Shown: positions 26,812 to 35,558, counted from the stretch's first letter. The stretch is DNA of 64,000 bases from Verrucomicrobiota bacterium (GCA_003641745.1 QNAI01000003.1:22836-86835); one strand, 5' to 3'. Notes: generated by a model not told the origin, from the sequence alone. Made by a program: numbers and translations.

Positions 26812-28968
26812 ATGCTGGAATTTCAATCAGGCCGCCTGACGGCTTTGGCTTCACCGCGGCTGCAGGCCGCGGCCACTGTATTCGTTCTCTTATTGCAGAG
26901 GACTCCGATCCTGAAGGTCCTGGTGGAGGCGGATGTCCGGGTGGCGGCCGGTGTGCCCCAGATCCTGCGTTCGGCCGTGGTCGCAGCGGTTTCACTTGGG
27001 GCCTGCGACACGCTTTCGGGAGCGACCACCTTTGTCAGCAATCCGGAGAGTCCGGCCAATGCCACGCAAGGGGAGGGCTTTGGCCTGGTATTCTCCGTCA
27101 TCGGTTCGGAGAGTGCCGGTGGTGGCGCCGGATCGTGGACCATTTTCGGACCGCTTCCACCTGGCCTGGCCATTCCCGGCGCGGTGGAGGGCCCCACCAA
27201 CACCTTCAGACTCAACCAGGGCAGCGGAGCCATCACGGGTACGCCGACCGAATCCGGTTCCTGGGATATTACCTTCAAGGCCTGGGAGAAAGCAGGCCAG
27301 AAAGGCGAGCCGTGGAATACCGCAAAGCTGGGCCCGTTGCCTGTGGTGGAAATCGTCGTTTCGGCGAGTGGCGAACTCGTCTTCACTTCCCAGCCGATGT
27401 CGGTTTCAGTTCGGGAGGGCAAGACCTTCAACGTCGGCGTGACGACTTCGGGTACGCCGGCCCCGACTTTCCAGTGGCGCAGGAATGGGGATCCCATTGC
27501 CGGCGCGACGAGCGAAATATTCTCGATCATCGCCGTGACTCCCGATGATGCCGGTGACTACAATGTAGTTGCGACCAATTCCGGCGGATCGATCACGAGC
27601 GACATTGCCACCCTGACCGTCACCTCGGCCCCCCGGATCACGGCCCAACCGACGGCGCAGTCTGTTGTCCTGGGCGCATCGGCGTCATTTTCAGTCGTGG
27701 CCACAGGTTCTCCCGCCCCGACCTATCAATGGCGAGCGGGTGGCTTGGCCATATCGGGGGCGACGAATGCTGACTATACGATCGTGGCGGTTTCGGACAC
27801 CGATATCGGGAGCTATACGGTCTTTGTCCAGAACTCCGAGGGGTCCGTGACCAGCGAAGCTGTTGAGCTGACCATTCAGTCGGCTCCTCCTGTCATCGCG
27901 GCCCATCCCGAATCCCAGTCAGTCGTCCCGGGCGCCGGGGCGACCTTCATTGTCCGCGCGGGAGATGGCGCCGGGTTGTCCTTTCAATGGGTCAAGGACG
28001 ATGCAGCCTTGGCGGGCGAAACGGATCCCATCCTCAACCTGGAGAATCTTCGAGCCATCGATGAAGGTGACTACTCCGTCCAGGTTTCGAACGGCTCGGA
28101 TACGACCACCTCTGAGGTGGCGTCCCTATCGGTTCTCGCCTCGGGATTCAGTCGGCTGAGCAATCTTTCGACCCGGACCCGAATTGAACCCGGAGCTGTT
28201 CTGATCCCTGGCTTTGCCGTGGTGGGCAACGGGCAGGTTTCTCTTCTGGCTCGGGCGGTGGGCCCAACCCTTGGAAGCCTGGGGGTGGTGGGAGTCATTT
28301 CGGATCCGCAGTTCCGGCTCGTGTCCGGACCGGATGAACTGTTTGCCAATGATAATTGGGAGGATGCGACCGACCAGGCCAAACTTGAGGCCATTCGCGT
28401 TGCCGTGGGCGCCTTTGAATTGAATGCCGGATCGACTGATGCAGCCTTGGCTGTATCCCTTGACGCAAAGCCCTACACCTTGCCCACCACCGGGGTATCG
28501 GGTGCGACCGGCGTGGTACTGATTGAACTCTATGATGGCGGAGAGACGGGGCCGGATCAACCTCGATTGGTCAATCTGTCCGCCCGCTCGCAGGTGGGAA
28601 CGGGGGCCGACAAGTTGATTCCGGGTTTTGTGATCGCCGGCGACGTCGCCAAAACGCTTCTCATTCGCGCGGTGGGCCCGACCCTGTCCGGATTCGGAGT
28701 GGGCGGAGTGCTTGAAAACCCGGTCATGCGCCTGTTTTCCAGTTCCGGGGAACTCGCTTCCAATGATGACTGGGGGGCTGGATCCCGAACCGACGCGATC
28801 GCGGTGGTTGCCGGAACCGTGGGCGCCTTCCCGATCGATTCGTCGAGCAGGGATGCGGCGCTCCTCATCACCTTGAATCCGGGAGCCTACACCGTGCAGG
28901 TGTCGGGTGTGGATAACACGACCGGCGTCTGCCTGGTCGAAGTTTACGAAGTCCCTCCCGCCCCCTGA
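26812..28968 (+). CDS. Secreted Ig-domain protein with duplicated C-terminal beta domain
   Basis: 718 residues. After a poorly defined N-terminus, a putative-Ig/cadherin-like stretch (about 75-185; LPPGLAIPGAVEG...GTPTESGSWDITFKA) is followed by three Ig-like repeats (about 190-450), each with a QPxSxxVxxG opening, a FQWRRNG/YQWRAGG/FQWVKDD tryptophan strand and a DxGxYxVxxxN closing. Two copies of a ~130-residue domain end the protein: RLSNLSTRTRIEPG...LLARAVGPTLGSLGV and RLVNLSARSQVGTG...LLIRAVGPTLSGFGV. This architecture is common in Verrucomicrobiota surface proteins of unknown role. The signal peptide is unclear from the ATG used, so the start is uncertain. Confidence 0.82.
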   Translation: MLEFQSGRLTALASPRLQAAATVFVLLLQRTPILKVLVEADVRVAAGVPQILRSAVVAAVSLGACDTLSGATTFVSNPESPANATQGEGFGLVFSVIGSESAGGGAGSWTIFGPLPPGLAIPGAVEGPTNTFRLNQGSGAITGTPTESGSWDITFKAWEKAGQKGEPWNTAKLGPLPVVEIVVSASGELVFTSQPMSVSVREGKTFNVGVTTSGTPAPTFQWRRNGDPIAGATSEIFSIIAVTPDDAGDYNVVATNSGGSITSDIATLTVTSAPRITAQPTAQSVVLGASASFSVVATGSPAPTYQWRAGGLAISGATNADYTIVAVSDTDIGSYTVFVQNSEGSVTSEAVELTIQSAPPVIAAHPESQSVVPGAGATFIVRAGDGAGLSFQWVKDDAALAGETDPILNLENLRAIDEGDYSVQVSNGSDTTTSEVASLSVLASGFSRLSNLSTRTRIEPGAVLIPGFAVVGNGQVSLLARAVGPTLGSLGVVGVISDPQFRLVSGPDELFANDNWEDATDQAKLEAIRVAVGAFELNAGSTDAALAVSLDAKPYTLPTTGVSGATGVVLIELYDGGETGPDQPRLVNLSARSQVGTGADKLIPGFVIAGDVAKTLLIRAVGPTLSGFGVGGVLENPVMRLFSSSGELASNDDWGAGSRTDAIAVVAGTVGAFPIDSSSRDAALLITLNPGAYTVQVSGVDNTTGVCLVEVYEVPPAP

Positions 28969-29036
28969 TCGCCGCTCCTTGCCCGATGCCCGGATCCGTG
29001 CCGCGCTGACAGTCTCGAATTAATCATAGTACCCTC

Positions 29037-30221
29037 ATGCTTCATCCACAGTGGTTTCCTTCGATGCGATCCGGCGGAAAGAGTCATTTCCGGATTTCGC
29101 TGTTCGTGCTCGCGTTCAGCCTGCTCCAGCCCAAGGGGGCGCGGGCGGAATACTCGGCCAGCTTCAAGATCCAGGACTACCAGGAGGATGACGACCGTAT
29201 CCGGGTCAAATCGCAATACCTGCTGGGGAAGGCGACCATCGGTGATGACTTCGTGCTCAAGGTCGAAGGCCTGGTCGATTCCATATCGGGAGCGACGCCA
29301 TCCGGCCAACCGGCACCGGAAGACAGCGACCAGGTGCCGCTGTCCGATCTTTCCGATCGCCGCAAAGCCGTGATCATCGACGCGTCCAATCAATTTGGCC
29401 CGCAGAACGTGACCTTCCAATTCGCCTACAGCACGGAAAGCGACTACGACTCGACCGGGTATACCCTTCGCACCATCAGGGGCTTCAATCAGAAGAATAC
29501 AACCCTGACTCTGGGCTATTCCTATACCGATGATCTCATCCGGGCCGGTTACCATGAGGAGTGGCAACCACGGGATACCCATGATTTTCTGATCGGGATT
29601 ACCCAACTTCTCGACCCCAGGACCATTCTCAAGGTCAATCTGTCCTATGGCGACGCCTCGGGCTTTCTCAACGATCCCTACAAGATCATCCAGAAGACCA
29701 CCGAAATTCTCCCGGGCCTGTCGCTCCCGTTGACCTTTCCGGAGAACCGCCCGACCCACCGGACGAAGACGGTTCTCTATTCCGAACTGACCCACCATCT
29801 GGAGAAGATCAACGCGACGGTGGAAGGGTCGTATCGGTTTTTCCATGACAACCAGGGCGTCGGCAGCCATACCCTGGGGCTGGCCTGGTTTCAGAAGATC
29901 GGTTCGCAATTCATTCTCCGTCCCTATGTGCGCTGGTACCGGCAGTCGACCTCGGATTACTACTATGTGTCGCTGGACGGGACTCCCATTGAACCCACGC
30001 CGATCCCAACTGGAAACGCGCCCTACTATTCGGCCGATTACCGGATCTCGGCTTTGGATGGCTTGACCTACGGGATCAAGGGCATCGTGGATCTGACTGA
30101 GTGGTTGCGTCTCGACCTCACCGCCGAGCGCTACGAGATGACCGGTCGGGATGACCAGACCTCAGCTTCCGCCTATCCGAAAGCGACTGTCCTGACCGCG
30201 GGGGTGAGCGCATGGTTCTAG
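29037..30221 (+). CDS. DUF3570 outer-membrane beta-barrel protein with a flavinylation motif
   Basis: 394 residues. A signal peptide ends KGARA near residue 37. The rest is a beta-rich chain with alternating strands, ending VSAWF with the C-terminal Phe of outer-membrane barrels. Order and strands match DUF3570. Residues 81-87 read DSISGAT, exactly the D-x-x-[ST]-G-A-[TS] signal at which ApbE attaches FMN to the last Thr (T87, codon 29295-29297). The next gene is an ApbE. Together with a TlpA-like thioredoxin and a DUF4266 lipoprotein this is a four-gene operon with overlapping ends. The flavin site is a prediction from the motif. Confidence 0.87.
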   Translation: MLHPQWFPSMRSGGKSHFRISLFVLAFSLLQPKGARAEYSASFKIQDYQEDDDRIRVKSQYLLGKATIGDDFVLKVEGLVDSISGATPSGQPAPEDSDQVPLSDLSDRRKAVIIDASNQFGPQNVTFQFAYSTESDYDSTGYTLRTIRGFNQKNTTLTLGYSYTDDLIRAGYHEEWQPRDTHDFLIGITQLLDPRTILKVNLSYGDASGFLNDPYKIIQKTTEILPGLSLPLTFPENRPTHRTKTVLYSELTHHLEKINATVEGSYRFFHDNQGVGSHTLGLAWFQKIGSQFILRPYVRWYRQSTSDYYYVSLDGTPIEPTPIPTGNAPYYSADYRISALDGLTYGIKGIVDLTEWLRLDLTAERYEMTGRDDQTSASAYPKATVLTAGVSAWF

Positions 30222-31207
30222 AATCGGAGTTGAAGGGCGCCTCTGCCTTGAAGGTGTCGACGGGACCACGGGAGGGTGTTTCCAAGCTCGCCTTCCGGGC
30301 GCTCGGCACGGAATGCTCGATTCAATTTGTTGCGGAAAACGAGGACCAGGCAAATTCCTTTGGACAGGCCGTCGTGGATTGGGTGGGGAAATTCGAGGCG
30401 CGTTACTCGCGGTTTCGGGATGACAGCCTGATCAGCCGGATAAACGCGGCGGCTGGACGGGATTGGGTCGGGATTGATGATGAGATGGATCTGCTGCTCC
30501 AACTCTGTGATCAACTTTACATGACGACTTCGGGTATCTTTGATCCGACCGCGCTTCCGTTGATTCGGCTTTGGTACCGGAGCCTTGGAATGTCGGTGCC
30601 GGAGATACCACCCGACTCGGCGGTTCGGGATGCGATGGGAAAAGTGGGCTGGCTTCGGGTGGAAAAGGATGCGGGCAGGATCAGACTGCCCGACGAGGGG
30701 ATGGCCATCGACTTTGGGGGCTTCGGCAAGGAGTATGCGGTCGATCAGACCGCGAGCATCGCGGAGGCGCACGGGCTCGAGGCCTACCTGGTCGACTTTG
30801 GACACGATATCAGGGTGGCCGGAGCGCCTCCTGGTTTACCCTGTTGGCACATCGGCCTCGAGGATCCTTTCAGACCGGGGCAATGCTGGAGCAGCCTGGG
30901 CATCACCGATAGAGGAATTGCCTCGTCCGGCGACTATATCCGGTCTTTTGTCCGCGATGGACGGCGGTATGGGCACATCATCGACCCGCGAACGGGCTAC
31001 CCGGTTTCGAATGAAAACCGGTGTGTGACGGTGCTGGCGGATACCTGTCTTGAAAGCGGTATTCTTTCGACCACCGCCTTTATCCTGGGTCCCGGGGAGG
31101 GCCGCAATCTGATCGATGCCACTTTCGGAGCCGAAGGCTGTGTCGTTTCTGAAAAAGAGACCGATGAAACACGAGGATTTTACCAATATGTCGTACCCGA
31201 AAATTAA
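30212..31207 (+). CDS. apbE: FAD:protein FMN transferase (ApbE family)
   Basis: 331 residues. Moves FMN from FAD onto Ser/Thr of an exported protein. The family motifs are clear: LGTECSI near residue 31, YSRFRDDSLISRIN near 65, TSGIFDPTALPL near 105, AIDFGGFGKEYAVDQ near 167-181, GIASSGDY near 235 and GHIIDPRTGYPV near 254, where the Asp binds magnesium. No convincing signal peptide is seen at the start used (ATG 30212, overlapping the DUF3570 stop), although ApbE usually works outside the cytoplasm; an internal start would not help. Its likely target is the DUF3570 protein encoded just before it. Confidence 0.92.
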   Translation: MVLESELKGASALKVSTGPREGVSKLAFRALGTECSIQFVAENEDQANSFGQAVVDWVGKFEARYSRFRDDSLISRINAAAGRDWVGIDDEMDLLLQLCDQLYMTTSGIFDPTALPLIRLWYRSLGMSVPEIPPDSAVRDAMGKVGWLRVEKDAGRIRLPDEGMAIDFGGFGKEYAVDQTASIAEAHGLEAYLVDFGHDIRVAGAPPGLPCWHIGLEDPFRPGQCWSSLGITDRGIASSGDYIRSFVRDGRRYGHIIDPRTGYPVSNENRCVTVLADTCLESGILSTTAFILGPGEGRNLIDATFGAEGCVVSEKETDETRGFYQYVVPEN

Positions 31208-31709
31208 AATTCTGACTGCGATCAGCGCTTGCCTGTTTTTCTTCGCGACAGGATCCATGGCTGTTCATTGGTCCGAAGGGGATCGCCTGCCCAACCTGGA
31301 GGAGTTCGTCCTGGATGGAGCGATACCGGATCTGGAAGGCAAGGTTGTATTGGTCGACTTCTGGGCCTCCTGGTGCACCCCCTGCAAGGCCTCCTTCCCC
31401 GCCTTGGATGAAATCGAGGCCACCTACCGCGATCAGGGACTGGTTATTCTCGGGATCAACGTCGACACGGATTCCAAAGCCTTCGAAAAGTTCATGAAGC
31501 GAATGAAGCCGGGTTTCTCTGTTGTTCGGGATTCCAGACAGGAAGTGGTCGCCGATGCCGGAGTCGAGACCATGCCGTCGTCGTTCCTGGTTGGTCGCGA
31601 TGGAGTGATCCGTTCGGTTCACTCGGGTTATCACGGCAGGAAGACGCGCGACCAATATATCGGCGAAATCGAGTTGCTGCTGGCTGAACCGGATGGGGGT
31701 GAAGGATGA
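31188..31709 (+). CDS. TlpA-like thioredoxin-fold protein, exported
   Basis: About 173 residues. A signal peptide (MSYPKIKILTAISAC...GSMA) comes first. The mature part is a TlpA/ResA-like thioredoxin: VVLVDFWASWCTPCKASFPAL with the CxxC pair, LVILGINVDTD, and the cis-Pro loop ETMPSSFLV. It probably reduces or isomerises disulfides of operon partners in the periplasm; the DUF4266 partner has a Cys-rich tail. Two starts are possible, ATG 31164 and 31188; the later one gives the cleaner signal peptide. Overlaps the apbE end by 20 bases. Confidence 0.9.
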   Translation: MSYPKIKILTAISACLFFFATGSMAVHWSEGDRLPNLEEFVLDGAIPDLEGKVVLVDFWASWCTPCKASFPALDEIEATYRDQGLVILGINVDTDSKAFEKFMKRMKPGFSVVRDSRQEVVADAGVETMPSSFLVGRDGVIRSVHSGYHGRKTRDQYIGEIELLLAEPDGGEG

Positions 31710-31927
31710 AGGGGCGACTGATGGTGCTTGCCTTGCTCCTGATCGGAGGACTCGGGCTCTCCGGGTGCACCACGGTACAGCCGTGGGAGAGAGGCTATCT
31801 GGCCGACTATACCATGCGCGAGGATCGCGACGAACTCGAGGTCAACATGAGTGAGCACATGTATTTCTCCCGGGAAGCTTCAGCCGGAGGGAAAGGCGTC
31901 GGCGGCGGTGGATGCGGCTGTAACTGA
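31706..31927 (+). CDS. DUF4266 lipoprotein with Gly/Cys-rich tail
   Basis: 73 residues. A lipoprotein signal with lipobox LGLSGC puts the acyl-Cys at residue 21. The conserved VQPWERGYLADYTM and MSEHMYFSREAS stretches identify DUF4266. The C-terminus is GGKGVGGGGCGCN, kept in the family. Its ATG overlaps the thioredoxin stop (ATGA). Families DUF3570, ApbE, TlpA and DUF4266 recur together in other bacteria, so they act as a unit, but no function has been shown to my knowledge. Confidence 0.9.
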   Translation: MKGRLMVLALLLIGGLGLSGCTTVQPWERGYLADYTMREDRDELEVNMSEHMYFSREASAGGKGVGGGGCGCN

Positions 31928-31965
31928 AAAGATTTGAAATGGATTGATCCGAATGGCCCGAACGG

Positions 31966-32018
31966 GGGGTCATTCCTCAAGATCTTGCATGCCAATGCGA
32001 GATCTGAGGTTTGACCCC
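31966..32018 (+). repeat. Hairpin repeat, copy 7
   Basis: Variable arms CCTCAAGATCT and GAGATCTGAGG, complementary with one bulged A, and entirely different from copy 1. Ends and apical loop are constant. Confidence 0.9.
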
Positions 32019-32075
32019 TTCGAACGATCCGCCCCCTGTTGCCATTCGAAGGGTCCCATCACGCATGGCGCCCAC

Positions 32076-32128
32076 GGGGTCATTCCTTGCATTCCTGCAT
32101 GCCAATGCGGGAATCAAGGTTTGACCCC
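32076..32128 (+). repeat. Hairpin repeat, copy 8
   Basis: Variable arms CCTTGCATTCC and GGGAATCAAGG, complementary with one bulged C. Direct orientation relative to copy 7. The rest of the 299-base interval 31928-32226 holds only repeat flanks. Confidence 0.9.
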
Positions 32129-32226
32129 TTCGAATAGCATTAACTCGGCGCCATTCGGCTCATTCCTTTTCAGGCGCATTGCAGATCGGGCTCGATTGCG
32201 CCCGCGAATGTGATTCACTCCTGTGA

Positions 32227-33408
32227 ATGGGTTCAACCCAACCTGTACCGGCCGAATTCGCGCCTCCCTCCCATGGCGCTGTCGACCTGTTGATCATTGC
32301 CGGAGAGCATTCCGGCGATCAGCAGGCAGCCCGTATGCTGCGCGGGGTCATGAAGCGGCGGCCGGACCTGAAAGTGGCGGCCGTGGGTGGCACCGAGCTC
32401 CGTGAGGCAGGCGCCCAGCTGCTTTTTGACCTGACTCATTCGTCGGTCGTTGGCTTGGCTGAGGTGCTCAGAAACTACGGGTTCTTCCGGCGGATTTTTG
32501 CGCTTACCAGACGGTGGATTGACGTTCACCAACCCAGCGTTGTCTGCCTGGTCGACTATCCCGGATTCAACCTGCGGCTGGCCAAGGCGCTGTTTCGCGA
32601 TGGCATCAGTCGAAAGGGCGGTGGACGAGTGTCGGTTGTCTACTACATCAGCCCCCAGCTCTGGGCCTGGAAAGCGGGTCGACGGTTTACCATGGCGCGC
32701 CACCTCGATGCCCTTTCGGCAATTTTTCCGTTTGAGGTCGAGTGCTATGCCGACACCAATCTACCGGTCGATTTTGTCGGCCATCCGTTCATGTCCGACG
32801 ATTATGCATCCTCACTTGGCTACGATCGGGAGGGTCCGGTGCTCCTCCTGCCGGGCAGTCGGCGGGCGGCGGTATCGAGGATCGCGCCGATCCTGCTCGA
32901 TTCGTATGCCCGGTATCGGTCGGGTGGGGGCAGGCGCGAGGCGGTTATAATCACGCCCGGCCTGGAACTCGAACGTTTGATTGGTGGCTACCTGGGCTTG
33001 CGGCCTGAGATTCAAACCCATGTGAAACTGATTCCGAAGGAGGAATCGATCGCGGGAGCGGCTGTCCTCACCAGTTCGGGCACCATGTCGCTGGCCTGCG
33101 CCCTGGCGGGCATACCGGGGGCGATCACCTACCGGGCCAATCTTATCACCTACCTGATCGCGGTTCAGGTCATCCGGGTGCCTTACCTGGGCATTGCCAA
33201 CCTTATTCTGGAGTCCCCCATCTATCCGGAGTTTCTGCAGAGAGCGGCTCAGCCGGGCCGATTGGCACTGGAAATCAAGGCGGCCCTTGAGGATGAGGAG
33301 CGCATCAGGCAAACCGCGGTCGCGGCGGCCCAACTTCGAAAACGTCTCCATTGTCCGGATACGGGTGGGGCGCCGGAATGGATGATCAACTGCTTGGACG
33401 AACGCTGA
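32227..33408 (+). CDS. lpxB: Lipid-A-disaccharide synthase
   Basis: Joins UDP-2,3-diacylglucosamine and lipid X in lipid A synthesis at the inner membrane face. 393 residues of the GT19 family: IIAGEHSGDQQAARML near the N-terminus (the EHSGD signature, usually EASGD), VCLVDYPGFNLRLAKA, YYISPQLWAWKAGR, LPGSRRAAVSRI and TSSGTMSLACALAGIPGAITYR. Starts with the ATG at 32227. Its 3' end overlaps that of hemA on the other strand by 23 bases. Confidence 0.95.
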   Translation: MGSTQPVPAEFAPPSHGAVDLLIIAGEHSGDQQAARMLRGVMKRRPDLKVAAVGGTELREAGAQLLFDLTHSSVVGLAEVLRNYGFFRRIFALTRRWIDVHQPSVVCLVDYPGFNLRLAKALFRDGISRKGGGRVSVVYYISPQLWAWKAGRRFTMARHLDALSAIFPFEVECYADTNLPVDFVGHPFMSDDYASSLGYDREGPVLLLPGSRRAAVSRIAPILLDSYARYRSGGGRREAVIITPGLELERLIGGYLGLRPEIQTHVKLIPKEESIAGAAVLTSSGTMSLACALAGIPGAITYRANLITYLIAVQVIRVPYLGIANLILESPIYPEFLQRAAQPGRLALEIKAALEDEERIRQTAVAAAQLRKRLHCPDTGGAPEWMINCLDER

Positions 33409-34465
33409 GTTCCGTGCGGGTTCCGGATTCACTGATTCTGGGGGGGTGGATGGCAGACCAGGCTCGACGGGCCCGCTCCTCCAGGATGACCCGGCATCGT
33501 GCGACCTCGGTATTTCTCTGGGCCAGGTTCTCGGCGGCGATCCCTGAGAGGTCGTCAATATTGTAGAGATAAACGTTGTCGAGGTCGCCGGCCCCGGGCT
33601 CGATATCCCGTGGCACTGCCAGGTCGATCAGAAAGAGCGGATGCCGACCGCGCCGCTTCAGGGCTGCTTCAACCCGGGCGAGGGTGAGGATGGGAACGGG
33701 TGACGAGGTGGAGGAAACGACGATGTCGAAGGTGCCGAGGGTGCGGTCGAGGACCTCTATCGGTTCGGAATCGGCACCCACACTGGCTGCGAGCGCTTCA
33801 GCCGTCGCTTCGGTTCGACTGGTGACGGTCACTTCCCGGGCCCCGCGACTTCGAAGCGCCCGGACTGTTTTCTCCCCGATCTCGCCCGCGCCGATCACCA
33901 GGACCCGTGTTCTGTCGAGTCGGCCAAAGATCTTGAGGGCAAGGTCAACCGCCACCGTGGCCGTGCTGATCTGGCCCTCTCCCAGAGCGGTGTGCGTGCG
34001 GATCCATTTTGCGGCTTGAAAACTTTTTTGAATCAAACGGTTCAGGGTCGACCCGACGGTGCCCTGATCGATGGCGAGAATGTAGGCCTCTTTCACCTGT
34101 CCGAGGATTTCCGCTTCGCCGACTATCTGTGAATCGATCCCGGCCGCGACGTCGAAGAGATGATGGACGGCATCGAGGTCGGAATGTCTCTGCTGGATCT
34201 GTTCGAACTCCTCGCGATCGACCTGATTGAAGTCGCAGAGGAACCGTGTGACGGCCTCGACGGCATTGGCTCCCTGGATCGTGGCATACACCTCCAGGCG
34301 ATTGCAGGTACTCAGCACGAAACTCTCATCGACCTGTGGAAGTGCGTTCAGTCCCGAGTAGAATTCGGCGACCCGTGAGACATCCAACGATAGCCGTTCC
34401 CTCTGGGCGACGGTTGCGGTTCGATGGCTCGTGCCCACCAGGAGGAGGTGTTCGGGAACCTTCAT
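33386..34465 (-). CDS. hemA: Glutamyl-tRNA reductase
   Basis: First step of tetrapyrrole synthesis by the C5 route: reduces Glu-tRNA to glutamate-1-semialdehyde with NADPH. About 359 residues, with GTSHRTATVAQRERL at the start, catalytic Cys in FVLSTCNRLEVYA, AAGIDSQIVGEAEILGQVKEAY, the NADPH fold VLVIGAGEIGEKTVRAL and LIDLAVPRDIEP. The open frame is longer (to 35275), but that part is out of frame with ccsA and meaningless; the ATG at 34465 overlaps the ccsA-like stop (ATGA) and gives the family start. The C-terminal dimerisation domain is short. Confidence 0.95.
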   Translation of the reverse strand: MKVPEHLLLVGTSHRTATVAQRERLSLDVSRVAEFYSGLNALPQVDESFVLSTCNRLEVYATIQGANAVEAVTRFLCDFNQVDREEFEQIQQRHSDLDAVHHLFDVAAGIDSQIVGEAEILGQVKEAYILAIDQGTVGSTLNRLIQKSFQAAKWIRTHTALGEGQISTATVAVDLALKIFGRLDRTRVLVIGAGEIGEKTVRALRSRGAREVTVTSRTEATAEALAASVGADSEPIEVLDRTLGTFDIVVSSTSSPVPILTLARVEAALKRRGRHPLFLIDLAVPRDIEPGAGDLDNVYLYNIDDLSGIAAENLAQRNTEVARCRVILEERARRAWSAIHPPRISESGTRTELSVRPSS

Positions 34466-35310
34466 TCGGAAAGGGTCCCGGTGGTCGCAGAGGGTTCCTG
34501 CCCGCTCCTGCTGACCGGATCGAGGGTCAGCAGGACAAGTCCAAAGAGAACAATGCAGGTCCAGGCCAGCAGGTTTGAACGCAGGAGCCGGGCCTGTCGC
34601 AGAGTAAGTACCATCACATAGGCGGTCCAGGTGAGGCCGATGGAGGCGAATTTCATCGGATTGACCGCATCCTGGTCCTGCAGGAAGTAGAAATAACCGA
34701 TCCCGAGAGAAAGTGACAGCAGGGTGAGTCCGAGCAGGAGAAGACGGATCTTGGCCTGCTCTAGTGCGACAATTGACGGGAGCAGGCGGAAGATCCCGGT
34801 GAAACGTTTTCTTTTCAGGCTGTAGTCCTGGAGAACGTACATGGCCGAAGTGATCGCGAGCAGGCCAAACGCGCCGTAGCTCAGCATGCCGATGGCGGCA
34901 TGGAATTCGATCCACGGATTCTCGCTGAACAGCGAACTGCGGTGGGCGGAATCCCAACTGGATGCGGCCAGTGAAACCAGGGTCAGCACGGACGCCAGTC
35001 CCGAAGTGAAAAACCCGAGCAGCGTCAGGCGGAACGCCGGTCCGACAATCAGGAAGAGAACGATGGCCGACCAGACGAGAAACTGAACAACCTCGAATTT
35101 GTTCCCGATCGGACAGCCGCCCATCACCATCCCGCGTTGGTAGAGGCCCGTCGTCTGCAGGACGAAGCCGACGGCGACGAGAACGAACAGTGTGGTGCGG
35201 GAATGTTGCCGCCTGCGAACGATCGACGAGACCGCAAGGCCGAATGCGACCGCATAGCTGAGGGCGGCCGCCCAAAGCCAGAGCCGGTCGGGAAAATCGA
35301 GAAAGTCCAT
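34462..35310 (-). CDS. CcsA/HemX-like cytochrome c assembly membrane protein
   Basis: 282 residues, about eight membrane helices. It contains GGCPIGNKFEVVQFLVWSAI and WIEFHAAIGMLSYGAFGLLAITSAMYV, where the His residues could bind haem. The tryptophan-rich WWD loop of true CcsA is not seen, so the HemX/YpjD branch, found just upstream of hemA in many bacteria and thought to tune HemA levels, is the better call. The ATGA overlap with hemA supports this. Confidence 0.82.
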   Translation of the reverse strand: MDFLDFPDRLWLWAAALSYAVAFGLAVSSIVRRRQHSRTTLFVLVAVGFVLQTTGLYQRGMVMGGCPIGNKFEVVQFLVWSAIVLFLIVGPAFRLTLLGFFTSGLASVLTLVSLAASSWDSAHRSSLFSENPWIEFHAAIGMLSYGAFGLLAITSAMYVLQDYSLKRKRFTGIFRLLPSIVALEQAKIRLLLLGLTLLSLSLGIGYFYFLQDQDAVNPMKFASIGLTWTAYVMVLTLRQARLLRSNLLAWTCIVLFGLVLLTLDPVSRSGQEPSATTGTLSE

Positions 35311-35459
35311 CGTGTCGTTATGGATCGATCAGGACTGAAACACGCATCCGGCCCAACGCCGGACGAGTCGCCCGCGACCGGGGCTGTGCGACTTCCAGTC
35401 AGTCACCTGCCGGGGGTCAGAGACAGGGGGTGACGGGAGCCTGCCGGTCCCGACCTGCT

Positions 35460-35558
35460 TCAGCTGGGCTTCGCCGAGGCCTTTGCCTGCTGCTTCCGGC
35501 GCTTGAGCAAGGCCTTGCGGCGTTTCCGTTTCAGTGTAACTCGGTGTACTTGTCCCAT
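35460..35558 (-). CDS. Very small basic protein (32 residues)
   Basis: An ATG-to-TGA frame of 32 codons reading MGQVHRVTLKRKRRK, then ALLKRRKQQAKASAKPS. Fourteen of 32 residues are Lys or Arg and there are no acidic ones. Such extremely basic mini-proteins (bS22, bL34-like and THX-type peptides) sit on the ribosome; the MGxV start and KRRK-LLKRRK run recall the bS22/COX24 type, but the match is loose. It lies 150 bases upstream of the ccsA-hemA pair on the same strand. I cannot exclude chance. Confidence 0.4.
   Translation of the reverse strand: MGQVHRVTLKRKRRKALLKRRKQQAKASAKPS

Noticed and set aside
33386..35275. 629-codon single frame covering hemA and part of ccsA.
   Set aside because: The part upstream of 34465 is the wrong frame of the CcsA/HemX-like gene; hemA starts at the ATGA overlap.
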